This document shows, piece after piece, positions 22,395 to 33,628 of a DNA stretch of 64,000 bases (position 1 is its first letter; every line of letters begins with the position of its first letter). Position numbers and translations under genes: made by a program. Below the pieces are notes generated by a model. It saw only the letters and a list, made by a program, of their open reading frames with translations, was not told where the DNA came from and did not search any database. This DNA comes from Margaritispora aquatica (taxonomy: Eukaryota; Ascomycota; Leotiomycetes; Helotiales; Discinellaceae). The DNA is taken from the NCBI GenBank assembly GCA_007644065.1, contig VJWN01000007.1, positions 2,572,167 through 2,636,166 on the forward strand. Direction: 5' to 3'.

Positions 22395-24813
22395 ATGTAT
22401 CAATCAACAAACGTCTACTTTATTTGCGGCTTCGCTGCTATTGGGGTACGTTGTACAGCACTGCTTATTTTTATGGCGCAACATTGCTCTTTGAGCACCT
22501 CAACTTCACGCAATTTCTGACTGTTCTTCCAGGGCGGACTGTTCGGATTCGATATATCGAGCATGAGTGGGGTGTTGGGTAAGGAATTCAACTTTACCAT
22601 TGTGGATGAGATATCATTCTGGAGACATTTCTGATGTCCCACAGGCACCGATGCATATAAGCGATACTTTGGTGGACCCAAGTCCTATCGACAAGGTGGA
22701 ATCACTTGCGCCATGCCGTTTGGCTCCCTCGTAGGCGCCCTAGCATCTTCGTTCATTGCCGATCGATATTCGCGAAGGACTAGCATTCAGATTGCTTCTG
22801 TTTTCTGGATTGTTGGCTCCATGTATGTGATATCTAGTTGCATGTTTTGAGCTTCACTAATTGTGCTTAGTATCCAGTACGTCAACTTCCTGATGAATCT
22901 GTGCAATGCTTTCTATAGGCTGATGTACTTGGACTTTGCTTGAGAAAGCTTTCCTCATGATCAAACGACATGCCATCGATGCTTCGGCTCTCAAAATGCG
23001 TTCTTGATATGGATTTTGACTAACCTTTTCAACAGATGCGCTTCTATCAACATTGGCATGTTAGTTGCGGGTAGGGTCATCGCTGGTATCTGCGGTAAGT
23101 CATATTCTCATTTCGACTTGGGGAGAGCTCAAATTTTATAATCCATTACACTGCGTACAGTCGTTGGTCAATTTGACATGGCCTACACGATTCAACAGAT
23201 CTCACTGTTGTTTCTTTTCCAAGAACTCACACTAACATCACTGCAGTTGGAGTTGCATCCACGATATGCCCAATTTACCAAGCAGAAATTGCACCAAAGG
23301 AAATCCGAGGCAGAGTTGTTTCACTTCAGCAATGGGCCATAACTTGGGGAATATTGATTCAATATTTCATTCAATACGGCGCATCCTGGGTCGGAGGTAT
23401 GTGACGTTTTAGTGGAAACTCTGCTTGTCAAAGGTCAAGCACATATTTAGCTCGCTAACGGTAACCAGGTGGTCCAAATAATCCAAACCAGCCCACCTCC
23501 GCTTTCCGCATCCCATGGGGAGTGCAAATCGTCCCTGCCGTAATTCTCTTCATCGGATGCTTCTTCCTCCCTCGATCACCGCGTTGGCTCGCGTCCCAAG
23601 ACAGATGGGAAGAAGCTATTCAAGTCATGGCCGACTTGCATGGCAATGGGGATATGAACCATCCCAAGGTATTGGCCGAGTACAAAGAAATCGAGGAGGC
23701 TCTGCGATTTGATCGGGAAGAAGCTATCGGTTCTTACAAGCAGCTGACAGAACCTCGAATCCTGAAACGAGTCATCCTAGGCATGTCAATCCAGATGTGG
23801 TCGCAATTAAGCGGGATGAACGTGATGATGTACTACGTAGTGTACATCATGGAAGGAGCTAATATCGCTTCTCCTCTGCTCACGGCCTCCGTGCAATATA
23901 TCCTCAATGTGGCTCTCACTCTACCTGCTATCATCTATCTCGATCGCTTCGGGCGTCGGCCGTCAATGCTTATTGGGTCGTTCTTAATGATGACTCTCCT
24001 CTTCATTGTTGGGGGTTTGCAGGCATCATATGGCGTACACAACGGAGGCGAGCTTATCACGTCGAGAAACTCGGATATTTCGTGGATCATTCACAATAAT
24101 CCGCCGGTGTCGAAGGCGATTGTTGCGATGACCTATTTGTTTGTTTGCACCTTCGCAACGACATGGGGCGTATGTACTTCTCTTTTCCTTCATATGTCAA
24201 ATCTTGAAATTGGGTCGAAATCAGAGGAGGAGAAGCAGTTTTGGGAGAATGCTGGGATGTTTTTGATATCATGCTAACAACTCACATAGCCTACGAGCTG
24301 GACATACCCTTCTGAAATCTTCCCGACCAAAATACGCGCAAAAGCCGTTTCCCTTGCCACAGCATCGAACTGGTTCTGGAACTGCATTCTCGCATTTGCC
24401 GTGCCCCCGTTACTCTGGAACATGTACGTTTCTTCCTCCCCCGCTTATTCTCATCCCCTTCATTTTTTCTATACCATTTTAACGCAAACATACTAACACT
24501 CCACAGAAACTGGAAAATGTACATGATCTTCGCGACCTTCAACGGCTGCGCCTTCATCCACATGTTCTTGACGGCGCCCGAGACAAAGGGAAAGACCCTC
24601 GAAGAAATGGATGACGTTTTTGACAGCGGGTTGCCTGCTTGGAGGGCAGGGAAGAAGGGCTCGAGGCTTGATCAGCTGGAGAGAGATATTGAGACGGGGA
24701 AGATGAGTGTGAGCGTTCAGAGTGTGGGGAGGAGTAGGATTGGAAGTGCGCATGGGAAGGGATTAATTGAGATGAGGGATGATGTGGGGGAGAAGTCTGA
24801 GGGCAGTGGGTGA
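22395..24813 (+). CDS. MFS sugar transporter (hexose/quinate type)
   Basis: Predicted plasma-membrane proton-coupled sugar transporter, 543 residues with the 12-TM pattern of the SP family. Exons: 22395-22445, 22533-22578, 22645-22822, 22871-22876, 23036-23094, 23247-23396, 23469-24169, 24290-24423 and 24507-24813. Family marks in order: NVYFICGFAAIGGGLFGFDI in TM1, ADRYSRR in loop 2-3, GRVIAGICVGVAS (usual GxGxG has Cys here), PIYQAEIAPKEIRGR, RSPRWLASQDRWEEA, QLSGMNVMMYY in TM7, DRFGRRP in loop 8-9, PSEIFPTKIRAK and APETKGKTLEEMD at the end. Exon 4 is only 6 nt (Ile-Gln junction) and is required to rejoin TM3 and TM4 in frame. The substrate is not certain; the sequence resembles fungal high-affinity hexose carriers. 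No stop or frameshift is seen after splicing. Confidence 0.9.
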
Positions 24814-26072
24814 GGTGAAATGACGATCTCCAAACTTGGTATTATGGCAAGTGTATTATTATGCATGATTTTAGCGGGAGTTGGACATGGAAAAAAGGGC
24901 AAGTGTATCGGAAAAGGAGCAAGCGGTGTACATACGCAAGGCGCTTCCAACGATACCAATTTGCTTGCTTGCTTGCTTGCTTTGCGTGGTTCCCAACTAC
25001 CAAGATATCAATAGCGCGGTGTATATTATCGAAATTCATAAAAGATAAATTTGCATGAAAACTCTCATGTGCATATATGACTGAAGCCCAATGACAATCA
25101 TTTTAAACCTTTAGGAGGAATTTATTTAGCCTCGTGATGAACCCAGCTTCGAGTTTATTTTCACATTTATCTTCAATGAGGATATTACCACGATACATAT
25201 GTAAAGATGTTTGAAAAAGATGAGGTAGGTATTGAGGCCATCAGGTAGAACAAAGAAACGTTGTTGGCGTTTTCTGCTTAAGCGAGTCTCTAGCCACGCA
25301 CTCTCAGCAGCCATTTATCTCGTTTTCACTTTGAGATATCTTTCGGAGTATCGTTAGCTAGTTAAACCATCCATCTGAGGCGTCTTCATCTACGATAATT
25401 ATGATGGTGCGCTACGAAGATCTTCTTTTCGCCAAGAGCCTCCGAAGGAAATCCAAACTTAACCACCAACTGTAGCAATCCAGCTTCATCACTAGGTATG
25501 CTCAACTCTCACAGGATTGCCGCACATGATGGTAGGTAGAATTCCGATTCGCAGAATGGCTTTTCCCCTGCTATATCCACTCAAGATCAAGAACTGAGTA
25601 TATCCCCTTAGATTTAGATCCTTTGACTACCATACTCCCACTACCACGATTCTATCAACAACTATTACATCAAGCTATATTAATCATCTTCTCCTCACGT
25701 GCCACATCTCTACCTCACTCACAAATAAACCATATATGGATCTCATCTCATCTCATCTCATTTTCGCCTCATTTTCCTCAACGCACTACTGCCAAACCCA
25801 GTCCAGTCTCCAACTCACTTCATTTCATTTCAAACTCTTTCCAGTCTCTTTTCCCAGCTCTCGTCTCTCCAACACGTAAACCAAAACCATCCACTTACTA
25901 TCCATTAACCATTCCCATTCTTTCCTTTCTGTCACCATAATCATAAACACATAACTCGCCCCACCTCGTCACCCTCCCAAATTTTCAAATTTTCTCTCTT
26001 TTAACCACAAGCGAACTCCACCTACACACATTCCCAGCCTCCAAAGAATATAAATGAACCTCTGCAGGAACT
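24814..26072. other. Intergenic region with a strongly G-poor strand
   Basis: This 1.26-kb region is gene-free. A (TTGC)5 run lies at 24961-24980. From about 25621 to 26070 the plus strand is very poor in G and made almost only of A, C and T, with ATCTC tandems at 25741-25760. The 105-codon plus frame at 25623-25940 owes its openness to this bias and is not supported as a gene. Confidence 0.6.
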
Positions 26073-26090
26073 CTTCAACAATAAACAACA

Positions 26091-26185
26091 GGGCTTGTGG
26101 TTTAGTGGTATAATACTCCCTTAGCATCTAGAACTCACACGAGTTCAAGATGGGAGTGGTCCAGGGTTCGATTCCCTGCAAGTCC
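26091..26185 (+). tRNA. tRNA-Ala(AGC) with a 24-nt intron, copy 1
   Basis: The 95-nt gene folds as a cloverleaf. Acceptor GGGCTTG pairs with CAAGTCC and includes G3-U70, the classical alanine identity pair. Anticodon stem CTCCC pairs with GGGAG, the anticodon loop is TTAGCAT with AGC at 34-36, the variable loop is 5 nt, and the T arm is CAGGG-TTCGATT-CCCTG. A 24-nt intron follows position 37 and contains a GAACTC/GAGTTC hairpin. The D arm is weak (one U-U position). A TTTTTT Pol III terminator lies about 35 nt downstream. No CCA is encoded. Confidence 0.88.
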
Positions 26186-26511
26186 AATTCAAGAGTTTGA
26201 GTCTCTAATAATACCATGATTTTTTCTACACTTTTTTATTTTTTGCAGGTATTAACAAGAAAAAGGAAATAGTGTGAGATAGGGGAGGGATTTCACATTT
26301 GAGGTACGAGATCAAAATTTTGGATACAAGGGGAAGTGAAGTGGACTTCTGGGAGGAAGGTGAGAGAGAGTTGGGTTTTTTTTATATTGAAGCGAGTTAT
26401 ACTTTTTGTCTATTTCGTTTGCCGATTTCTTATCTTTCCATTTTAATAACATTCAAAAAATATTACACCACCAAAAAGAATAGGTATATCAGAGACTCAA
26501 ACTCTTGAATT

Positions 26512-26606
26512 GGACTTGCAGGGAATCGAACCCTGGACCACTCCCATCTTGAACTCGTGTGAGTTCTAGATGCTAAGGGAGTATTATACCACTAAACCAC
26601 AAGCCC
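26512..26606 (-). tRNA. tRNA-Ala(AGC) with a 24-nt intron, copy 2
   Basis: Identical to copy 1 over all 95 nt, on the opposite strand and pointing toward it. T-runs that can terminate Pol III follow on the minus strand near 26475 and 26458. Confidence 0.88.
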
Positions 26607-26629
26607 TGTTGTTTCGCTGTTTGTTGAAG

Positions 26630-27271
26630 ACACTGTTGCATGTTTCATTCATGTAGAGCGGAGGGGGACGAAGTGGATCATTAGCCGAGCCGACTTTGCG
26701 GTAAGACCTCCTAGACAAAGTTTGTAGAGAATTCAAGCCTCAATTCGGTCAAGGAAGGAACGAATAAAGCAGGTTAGAGATAGTTGATATTTGTATGGTA
26801 TGGTAGGAATTCATGGGCGCTTCGTGAATAGAACGTGGTTGCTTAGTGGACGTATCCTCTTTCGTGAATTAGATGGTATATTCACGAATGGATATGATAG
26901 GCATGTGAGAAAGGTAGGTACGTCTCTCCACGAACTGACTGGTCCCTTCGGAGGTGGCCTAGGCGTTTCGTGAGTCGAGAGAAATTCCTGAAAACTCTTG
27001 GACAAATATCACCAGAAGAGAGTAAATCACGAAATCACAAACTATAAAGAATTCGGATCCCCTGTCTGAAAACTGGGGGATCATCATCCCTTTGAAGATA
27101 TTGTGGGTATGCTAGAGTATTTCGGAATGAGATTTTGACCCGTAAAGATATCGTATCTACTTATTGTAATGTAACCTCATGGCTCTTGATGTCTAAGCCA
27201 GCTAGCAAACCCATCAACCCAGATCTGATTCACCCCAATCGAATCAAGTACTACACTACCGCTCACCCAGT
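26630..27271. other. Intergenic region
   Basis: No supported gene. The word TTCGTGAAT or its complement recurs several times between 26820 and 26895 and near 26965 and 27030, which gives loosely spaced short repeats of unknown meaning. Confidence 0.5.
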
Positions 27272-30200
27272 CTAAGCAATCATCTCCCCAGGCTCCATAG
27301 TGTTCCAAAACCCACTACAAAAGCATCGTCTCTGCTGCATAACCAACCATTGCAGCGCCTGCCTCTGTGTCAACACATCCTCCATAACACTCGTGCACCT
27401 AGCACATCTCCTCCACCTCGCGCCCTGTCTGCCCACCCCATTCGCGCCAGCCACAAGCGTCCCTGTACTTGCCAATGCCTGTTGCCTGGGTCCCGCGATC
27501 GGAGTAGGGTTGATCAGCCAGCCCTTGCGGAAACAATCCATCGTCTTGCCTAGCTTCCGTCTTCTCTCAATGGATGCCCTATCGTCTTCGGTCTCTAGCA
27601 TGGTGAAGTCGGCAAAGAAGAGTTTCGAGGGCTCGATTTCCGACTTGACAGTATCGAGAAGACCACCTGGGCGGTACAGCTGGACGATGACTGATTTGAA
27701 GGACTCCGGGAACGAGCCACCGAAGAGCATCTTGGTTTCAAGGGAGTTGCGGGCTTTGCTAGGACCGCTGGTTGCAGGCTGCGTGGCGTAGGCTTCCTTG
27801 ACAAGCCCGGTGACGGAGGAGATGAGCGTTTCCATTGTTTTAATTTGCACGATGGTAGCGTTTGTGAGAGTGGCTATTTGTGTGTATGCTGCACGGAGAG
27901 CTGGGGATAGCGTCGATGGAACACGAGGTAACTGTGAGGGGTTCGATGGATTGGTCATAGCTGAAGAATTGGCCGAGGTGGATTCTGGCATTCTTATCGC
28001 TTTGCGAGCGATAAACTCTAGGTGTAGGAGGCGGCGACAGATTGCACCTAAGAAGCCTCGTGTCGCTGAGCACAAGATGAAGTGCATGGAGACAGTGTTG
28101 GTGGTATGAAGGTGTGCTAGGAGATCGGGAAGGGACATATTGGGAGAGGTAAGATCAATTGTTGAAGGAACCTTCTTTGGGAGCTCAAGGAGGGTATCTG
28201 TTAGCCAAGCCATGAGATCAAGTATCCAGCGAATGGATCCAGCAAGGGAGTGTATGACCTCTGAAGAAGTTAGTTAATCAAGTGATAAGACAATGACTCG
28301 GGACAAACCAGGATCTTCCAGCGGTGAAACCTTTTCGGTCCCAGCTGGAGATAGATTCAAATTCGCCGCCATTGCTATCAAAACCACGATATTACGCAAC
28401 TGTAGAACGAGCCAGGCGAATTTGCCAGAGAACGTGCGGGGGTTAAATTCACCCTTGAATCCAAGCGAGGTTTGGACACATAGGCAGAGTTGAACAATAG
28501 TATTCCTCACTAGCACGTCATGATGAGTATCTTCCGAATAATCGGTCTGGATCTTCATAGGGCGGGATAACTCAGTGAGCCAATCATAAGTAAATTCTGG
28601 ATACGTCAGCTTTTAATGGGTTTTTGAAGATGGTCTACATACGAGGTGTGGCGTGTTTTTTTGCAGTAGCTAGCAAGTCATCGAGGCTGACTGACTTCAT
28701 AGCTGCAGTTGCGGTTGCAAGACAAAGTGCAGTAATAAAGGCTGCGTAGATAGCTAAAAAAGAGTTAGTCGACTATTAGCTTGATAATAAACACAAGACC
28801 TACGACTATCCATGCTGTTGCCAATTTCTCCCATATAATCAAGATGTTTCCATTTGACTTTACCATCATTCTGAATAGCTACAAGTGAACAGTAAGTGGG
28901 TGAGAAGGCGACCTCAAGACCTAGTAAGTATCAGTAACGATCCGAATACTCTATGAATAAACTTACATGGCTCATCCTGCGGGTAAGTGAATCCAATCTG
29001 TGACAGATGCCAGACTTCGTTTAGATCCAGGTTATTGAAAGTTTCCTGCATCGTAGCACGGTCGCGATACTCAACCGATCCATCACTATGCGCGAGTACA
29101 AGTATTCTATTGAGATTCATGACATCAATAGTAACCACGAGCTTGTTGATCGTCACGCTTGGAAGGCGTTTTAGGACAGCAATAGCCTAGTCAGTTAGCT
29201 CTTGACCGATACTGAGGAAGGTCATCGGTTGTCTTACTACAGGCTGAGACCCAACGCTATTTCGACGAGAACTCAGATGCTCGAATGCAGGGTGAACAGA
29301 TTGGGCTTTTTCTCGTACTTCCCACCTATCTATTGTGGTGTAAACATCTTGATTATAGTGCGAAGCCGGAGGCAAATGGGAGCGGACAGCAATGATTATT
29401 GGCAGGAAGTTGTTGCCTCTTGTATCAGTACATGGTTGCAAAATTTCAAGATGAGATAGCTGCCCCATTGATGATTCCAAATTTGTACCATTGTCAGTCC
29501 TGGAATTTACGTCTTGGGCCCAGCTTGTGGCCGCAAGATGTCTCGTCTTGATGACCGGTTGGACTGGGAGCTGATTTGGGGGTATTTTGTCATTCTTTGG
29601 CTGATTCCAATCTATCATAGCTCGAAAACTCCGAAGTTCTTTATTTGTTGTAGCATAACAAATGAGTAACGTGTTATCTAGAAAGGCTTCAGCTTGAGAC
29701 TATCTGGTAATGTGCTGCATGACATACTCTTATCGGGACATATTGCAGCATGGGTAATTAGGTCATCGGAGGAGACTATACTCTCTATTTCCGTACTCGA
29801 TTCGTACCATTTCCCATTGGTCTGGCACCATATTAAGCGCAGTAGACCATTAGTGGTCAAACATATAAATGCTGTCTTGCTATGATTTGGATGGTAAGGT
29901 CCCAGAACAGGAGCTTGAGAAGCTTCATATCGATAATCGGAGTCTGACCCTTCTTTTATTCCAGGACCATTAAGAACAATCTGTGAGATATTTAGAACCA
30001 ACCTCGGAAGGAATAAAACAGAACTTACATGCCTCCCCGCAGGGAATGGATTGAGATTCAACCAGAAACTCCCCACCACGCCATGCAAATCATCTGCTGG
30101 ATCATTTGAGCTTGAGCCGTGTCGACTCAGGCTGAGTTTGTTGAGCGAATTGAAGATAGAGAGTATCGTAACGCGTCCAGCAGCATCTAAAACGGCAAGA

Positions 30201-30586
30201 TCGCTACCTGTTGGACTCCATGAAAGGTGTTTGAGTGGGCCACCCTCTAAAGTGGTTGTAAAGTTAGGAGTGAGACTGGCCTCACTCAGGTCCCAAGAGC
30301 CATTATCGGGATGACATCTGAGATTTCGAAGCTCCAAAGCTGCACCAGAAGATGAGATGGAAGCAATGCAACCCCATTTGGACCAAGCGACACTTCTATG
30401 AATTATAAGTACGTGACAGTAGCTATCAACTCAACAACTGAAGACCTACTGACGACAACCGCTATTCCTCAAGTCATCAAGTCTTTGATGAAGCTCTGTG
30501 GAGTGAGGCCGTGCTGGGATCATGAGAAGAGAATCATCGTTGAAAAGATCATCGACATTCATTTCGTCTTCCATTATCATCGGCAT
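27272..30586 (-). CDS. MED16: Mediator tail subunit Med16 (Sin4)
   Basis: Med16 is a tail-module subunit of Mediator, which links activators to RNA polymerase II. Nine exons: 30586-30450, 30395-30029, 29980-29728, 29677-29238, 29186-28967, 28920-28804, 28753-28643, 28596-28309 and 28260-27272, giving 973 residues, normal for fungi. The N-terminus (MPMIMEDEMNVDDLFNDDSL) is acidic, then SVAWSKWGCIASIS and LKHLSWSPTGSDLAVLDAAG follow, consistent with the N-terminal WD40-like propeller. FTYPQDEP, AFSPTYCSLVAIQNDG and AMKSVSLDDLLATAKKH lie in the middle. The C-terminus has WRRCARCTSVMEDV and QQRRCFCSGFW, a Cys pattern typical of the Med16 C-terminal zinc-binding part. Intron 8 has a less common GTTTGT donor. 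All exon lengths sum to a multiple of three. Confidence 0.93.
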
Positions 30587-31870
30587 GGTTGAGCTTTCTG
30601 GTGGATGGCTGTTGTGCTGAGAAATGGTTCATCCAAGACTTAGCTGAGTGTATGGAAATCTGATTTAGATGTCTTGGTATATAGATATGTAGGTAGATAT
30701 CCGCTGTAAGAAAATGCAGTCAAGGGAAAAGACATCACAATAACGCCAAGGAAGAGAATGATGTCTAAACCCGTCCAAGCCGAGGATAAAGTACTTGTAC
30801 TGAAGTCAGGTAACCGATTGAGAAGGGTCGGATGGAGATAGAGTAACCTCACTATGTACAAATGTATGTGAAGATTTCAAATGTCCAGCCTTATGATGAA
30901 TTATCGGTTATTGTCTGAACGTCTTTTTGGGAGAACATGAATGTGATTGATTATGTGAACGATATCAACACGCTAAAGCCACGCCAAGAGAAATGACGAC
31001 AGGGATGCTGCGGGAGCTAGACCATATTGATCATTAGTAAAGCTGTGCTCACCCGGCAACCACGACGGAGTATGAACATCGATGAAAATCCAGAACATTT
31101 GTGAATCTGCTGCAAGGCACTGTACATAGAAACATGTATTTACTTATAATATATAGTATCCTAAATATATAGTATGATATTATAATATCGACTACTTCAG
31201 AGAGTGACCTCTAGTTCCATTCTCAACAAATTATCTCTCTCTACTATATGTGGCTATAAGTATACTTATATGCCTAACTTTTGACGTCTCACTGTGGCAA
31301 TCAAGACATCAAGACATCAGGACATCCTGGTCAGACATGATGCTGCTTGTCTGTGCTGCACCACATCTCTGTACCTGTAGGTCCCTCGTTGTCCTAAGTG
31401 ATTCGGAACAACAACTTTTATAAATTCTTCTACGAAATGACTAGAATATACCGCCAATCATTGTCACCTACTCCTACCTACTGTTCTTTTCTTCCCAATA
31501 TCCATTGATCCAATGGTCCGCAGGTTTCCGTGGCATTGTGGTTGTTCCGAGTAGTCGAATCGCCGGATCCATTATAAAAACATTGATAGACCGTTAGCGC
31601 GTCAAGAATACCAAGGTCTGATGCAAGTCCAGTGCCCTCTCCGCTCTCTCGTCTGCGACCAACGAACCTCATCATCATCACAACGTCAATTCGAACCATC
31701 CCCAGCCTCACGAATCGTTACAACTTCCAAGCACGACCTAAACTCCATTCGAACATCTCAATACATCATACCGAATATGCGCCAAGGTTGAAGCTACCAA
31801 ATTGCCCCCAATTCTCTCCTCCTCCTCCTCCTCTCGCGCGGTCGCTCTTCCCAACCCAAGAGTCGCAATC
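30587..31870. promoter_or_regulatory. Divergent promoter region (MED16 / sirtuin)
   Basis: This 1.28-kb region lies between divergent start codons. An AT-rich patch lies at 31137-31190 with repeated ATATATAGTAT, and an AAGACATCA-type tandem at 31304-31325. A C/T-rich leader precedes the sirtuin start. No other gene is supported; a minus frame at 31478-31711 has no recognisable content. Confidence 0.5.
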
Positions 31871-33628
31871 ATGTCCAACAGCAGCTCCTCTCTTTCAGTT
31901 CTTTCCTCTCCCGCTTCCTCGGTCCTCTCGACTCTTTCGCGCTCTCCATCACCTCTTGTCGACTACCCTTCACCTCCATTCACGAATACTTCCGAGCCTG
32001 CAAGCTCGCCTCGAGTGCGCCCGCGCGACTCGCATGACGATGGAACGGCGGACATAGATGGGCCGCCACCAGCAAAGAGGCAGAAGACAATGAAAACCAA
32101 GGAATTGAAAACCGAATATCTCAACCTTCAGCTTCTCAGCGAAAGCGTCGATGATAGTCACCACAGAGTTCATGATGGAAAATTGAAAAAACTGATGGAG
32201 GTTTTGCGAACGAAGCGGAAAATTGTCGTTATTGCTGGGGCTGGAATTTCTGTTTCTGCTGGTAGTACGTACTTTTTGTTCTGTCCTTTGAAGCGTACTA
32301 ATGATTTCGTAGTCCCTGATTTTCGGTCGCAAAATGGTTTATTCGCAAAGCTCCGAGAAAAGCACAAGCTCAAATCTTCCGGCAAGCATTTGTTCGACGC
32401 TGATGTATACCGAAATGACGAGACTACAATGTTATTTCATGAGATGGTTCGCGAATTGTCGGGTCTCACAAAAAATGCAAAGCCTACACCATTTCACGAC
32501 ATGCTTGCAACCCTTGCTGAAGAAGGACGATTATTGCGTCTTTACACACAGAATGTTGACGGGATTGACACTGCACTTCCACCTCTCTCGACCAAGGTTC
32601 CCCTGAATCTCAAGGGACCTTGGCCAAAGGCAATCCAGCTTCATGGTGGCTTGGCAAAGATGGCTTGCTCAAAATGCAATTCTCTACAGGACTTTGATGG
32701 ATTGTTGTTCGATGGCCCAAAAGCACCAGCCTGTCCAGAGTGTGAAACAATGGAGAAGGTTAGAGAGATTAGTGGTCTTAGAGGTCATGGAGTTGGACGC
32801 TTGCGGCCACGAATGGTACTCTACAACGAACACAACCCTGATGAAGATGCGATTGGAGCAGTCAGTGCTGCAGATTTGAAGACTCGACCGGATGCAGTTA
32901 TTGTTGTTGGAACAAGCCTGAAAGTCCCTGGAATTCGACGCTTGGCAAAAGAGCTGTGCTCTGTCACTCGTGGTCGACGTGGAGGTTTCACTGCCTGGAT
33001 CAATTTTGACGCTGAGCCTACTGGTATCGAGTTCAAGGACTGCTGGGATATGGTGATTCGTGGAGCATGTGATGAGGTGGCACGTTTTGCTGCTCTACCA
33101 AAGTGGGACGACAAAGATTGTGGAGAGTTTGTTATGCTGGAGCGTGGATCCAAAGACGACAGTTCAAGCCGTGCTGAGGTCATTTTGGAGAAGTCAATTA
33201 CAGCTATCAAGACTCAAGGCATGATCACGCCAACAGACAGCCCTCGAGAACAATCTCCACGTCTTGCGCCTACGAAATTAAAGCAGGCACATTTGCCATT
33301 TGGTGCTGCTCCTATCACAACTGCAGAGAAGGTCAAGCAGAAGCCTGGCAGAAAGCGACTTCCAGCCAAACCTACGAAAGAGCCTGCAAACAAGATTACT
33401 AATAAGTTTGGTGCTACCAAATCGAACAAGAACTCTGTTGGCAAGCGCAAGAAGATTGCAGTGGAGGAGAATGATTTCCCAGGACTTCCTGCTTCCAGCC
33501 TCCTAGCACCAATGAGCGAGAATGTAGGGTCAAGGATTGAAATTTCCATCAAACCTCATCCTTACGACAGACTTGAGACCATATCTCCCAAGTCCAAACC
33601 TTCGGGGATGGCAGATTTGATTTCATGA
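31871..33628 (+). CDS. HST4: NAD-dependent histone deacetylase, Hst3/Hst4-type sirtuin
   Basis: Predicted nuclear class I sirtuin. The Hst3/Hst4 group removes acetyl from histone H3 Lys56. Two exons, 31871-32264 and 32313-33628, give 569 residues. The NAD-binding loop reads VVIAGAGISVSAGIPDFRS when the 48-nt intron is removed; Ile132 is the split codon. YTQNVDGID and QLHGG follow, with catalytic His242. The zinc ligands are Cys250-x2-Cys253 and Cys272-x2-Cys275. VVGTSLKVPGIRRL is the distal nucleotide-binding segment. The first 85 residues are Ser-rich and include a PPAKRQKTMK basic patch. The C-terminal 150 residues are Lys/Pro-rich with basic clusters (KPGRKRLPAKP, GKRKK) that suit nuclear import. 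ATG 31871 is the first in-frame ATG. The intron has length 48 with no stop, so an unspliced transcript stays in frame (see findings). Confidence 0.92.
   Translation: MSNSSSSLSVLSSPASSVLSTLSRSPSPLVDYPSPPFTNTSEPASSPRVRPRDSHDDGTADIDGPPPAKRQKTMKTKELKTEYLNLQLLSESVDDSHHRVHDGKLKKLMEVLRTKRKIVVIAGAGISVSAGSTYFLFCPLKRTNDFVVPDFRSQNGLFAKLREKHKLKSSGKHLFDADVYRNDETTMLFHEMVRELSGLTKNAKPTPFHDMLATLAEEGRLLRLYTQNVDGIDTALPPLSTKVPLNLKGPWPKAIQLHGGLAKMACSKCNSLQDFDGLLFDGPKAPACPECETMEKVREISGLRGHGVGRLRPRMVLYNEHNPDEDAIGAVSAADLKTRPDAVIVVGTSLKVPGIRRLAKELCSVTRGRRGGFTAWINFDAEPTGIEFKDCWDMVIRGACDEVARFAALPKWDDKDCGEFVMLERGSKDDSSSRAEVILEKSITAIKTQGMITPTDSPREQSPRLAPTKLKQAHLPFGAAPITTAEKVKQKPGRKRLPAKPTKEPANKITNKFGATKSNKNSVGKRKKIAVEENDFPGLPASSLLAPMSENVGSRIEISIKPHPYDRLETISPKSKPSGMADLIS

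Larger units (their letters stand above)
26083..26614. repeat. Perfect 124-bp inverted repeat carrying two tRNA genes
   Basis: Arms 26083-26206 and 26491-26614 are reverse complements by direct reading, with a 284-nt spacer. Weaker similarity continues outward to about 26073 and 26629 (CTTCAACAA on both arms, with a 3-5 nt length difference). Each arm holds a whole tRNA gene plus 8 nt of upstream and 21 nt of downstream flank, so this is an inverted segmental duplication and not just two similar genes. Confidence 0.9.

Noticed and set aside
23095..23246. Alternative acceptor inside transporter intron 5 (after the ACAG near 23160)
   Set aside because: It would place the following conserved segment in the wrong frame; the CTGCAG acceptor at 23246 keeps it.
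25623..25940. 105-codon plus-strand frame
   Set aside because: Its openness follows from the G-poor composition; no ATG at the listed head beyond chance and no family resemblance.
26820..27040. Recurring TTCGTGAAT words as a regulatory array
   Set aside because: Spacing and orientation are irregular and no adjacent gene start makes use of them.
32265..32312. Reading the sirtuin as one uninterrupted exon
   Set aside because: The extra 16 residues would break the invariant GAGIS...PDFRS spacing; good donor, branch site and acceptor are present.
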